From NCBI GenBank assembly GCA_024362935.1, contig JANCRA010000040.1, positions 2,418,001 through 2,482,000 of the forward strand: a DNA stretch of 64,000 nt, read 5' to 3'. Under the pieces are notes generated by a model. That model had not been told where the DNA came from. It saw only the letters and a program-made list of their open reading frames with translations, and ran no database searches. Made by a program: the position numbers and the translations under genes. Each line of letters opens with the position of its first letter. Position 1 is the first letter of the stretch. Positions 63,113-64,000 of this stretch are shown here, one piece after another. This stretch comes from Setophaga petechia (lineage: Eukaryota > Chordata > Aves > Passeriformes > Parulidae).

Positions 63113-64000
63113 CCCCAGAATTTTCTAAAATTATTCATTCTCTCACCTGAAAAGAGGATGCATTGAAAGAGAGAATATACATTTTCAAAAGCATGCAAAA
63201 ATTAAAATATGAGGTGGGCATAAAACAGCTAGAGATTTCAACATCTACGAATAATTTCTATAGTTCTCAGAAAACATGATTTATTGTTGTTACCATCAGC
63301 TTACCTATGCTCCAAATGAAATGAATTCAGCACTCAAAAGTTTCAAACTGCCAAGAAGTTCCAATGAAGTGTTACCTTCTAAAATAAATCATAATGCTGC
63401 ACTACCCAAAACAAGTGTTGCAGTGAGAAATGTGATGAATCCATCTATTGCTAGGAAGAGTAATTGGGGAAGTTGGTTTAACACAGTCCTTTTAGGGGTG
63501 CAAGTGGCAGCTCTCATCACCAGAAGAAAGAAACCCAACAGGACTCCAATTTTTTCCACTCTGTGTTTGGTGTTGACAACCTCTGTTGCTGCCTGGTTTC
63601 ACCACCAATCCCAACCACCCATGTGCCACCAACTTCAACTGGGCAGCCCCAAAAAAGAGACCAGCCACAAGGGACCCCATCTGAAAGCAAGCAAACTAAC
63701 TGGCAGATGTATCCTTCACCCTCATCCAACTCAAATTCACAATTTGTTCTCCCAGTGCAGGAAGAAATAACCATTTTTCACTGGAGAAAGCCAAACTGCT
63801 TGAAATCCCATCCACTGGAAACAACTCAGAAAAAACAGAAATAGCCCAATTTCTTAACAGGAGTATTTCAGAGACAAGACCTGGTTGAAGCAGCAGATTT
63901 GTAAGTAATGCAGCCACCAAAGGGAGAAGAGCTCAATACTCAGCATCCAAATACAGCTTTTTGTGGGACTGAACACCCTGTTTTCATTCTGCCCTTCACC
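63113..64000. other. Intergenic right edge, one open frame of unknown status
   Basis: A 164-codon open frame at 63276-63770 (+) begins MIYCCYHQLTYAPNEMNSAL. It shows no domain I recognise, has overlapping open frames on the minus strand, and sits in non-coding-looking DNA beside the LTR. I regard it as chance unless transcript or homology evidence appears. Confidence 0.5.

Noticed and set aside
63276..63770. 164-codon open frame at the right edge
   Set aside because: No recognisable domain, overlapping minus-strand frames, no splice or promoter context. Noted only in the intergenic entry.

Overview
This is a 64 kb window of nuclear DNA from a vertebrate, almost certainly a bird. The evidence is a long gene split by GT-AG introns under a CpG island, abundant copies of CR1 (the dominant avian LINE) on both strands, one avian-style solo retroviral LTR, and short introns. 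I cannot name the species. The ERV content fits a neoavian bird, perhaps a songbird, but that is inference.

The window holds one protein-coding gene that I can support: AMOTL1 (angiomotin-like 1, also called JEAP), on the + strand from the CpG-island promoter at about 0.3 kb to a poly(A) signal near 54.8 kb. I placed 13 coding exons: 508-550, 11509-11655, 14190-15075, 25020-25296, 29331-29475, 30569-30658, 37320-37465, 43229-43378, 46825-47015, 48334-48459, 49700-49926, 50633-50902 and 51850-51953. Every junction is GT-AG, every phase matches, and together they give 2802 nt, or 933 residues plus stop. Human AMOTL1 is about 956 residues.

The predicted protein is complete. It has an N-terminal part with a tankyrase-type RQEPQG motif, three WW-binding L/P-P-x-Y motifs (LPTY, PPEY, PPEY) and the LATS kinase site HVRSLS. 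A long coiled-coil (ACCH) region covers roughly residues 417-690, and the C-terminus is a PDZ ligand ending EVLI. These are the parts by which angiomotins scaffold tight junctions, bind actin and hold YAP/TAZ in the cytoplasm.

Layout: 0-0.5 kb is upstream sequence and GC-box promoter. 0.55-11.5 kb is intron 1, with the rest of the CpG island, an AT-rich stretch and a CR1. 11.5-15.1 kb holds exons 2-3; exon 3 is the large N-terminal exon. 15-25 kb is intron 3 with a CR1. 25-31 kb holds exons 4-6, where the coiled coil starts. 31-43 kb is introns 6-7, with an internally deleted CR1 and a 40-bp tandem repeat. 43-52 kb holds exons 8-13, and 52-54.8 kb the 3' UTR. 54.8-64 kb is intergenic, with CR1 pieces, simple repeats, an isolated TATA-box match and a roughly 696-bp solo LTR with a near-perfect target duplication.

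I see no second gene, tRNA, rRNA, CRISPR array or bacterial-type system. The window is an ordinary, well-preserved vertebrate locus. The most interesting points are the N-terminal exon usage, an internal Met aligned with the starts of AMOT-p130 and AMOTL2, several phase-symmetric exons, and a few repeats and palindromes.
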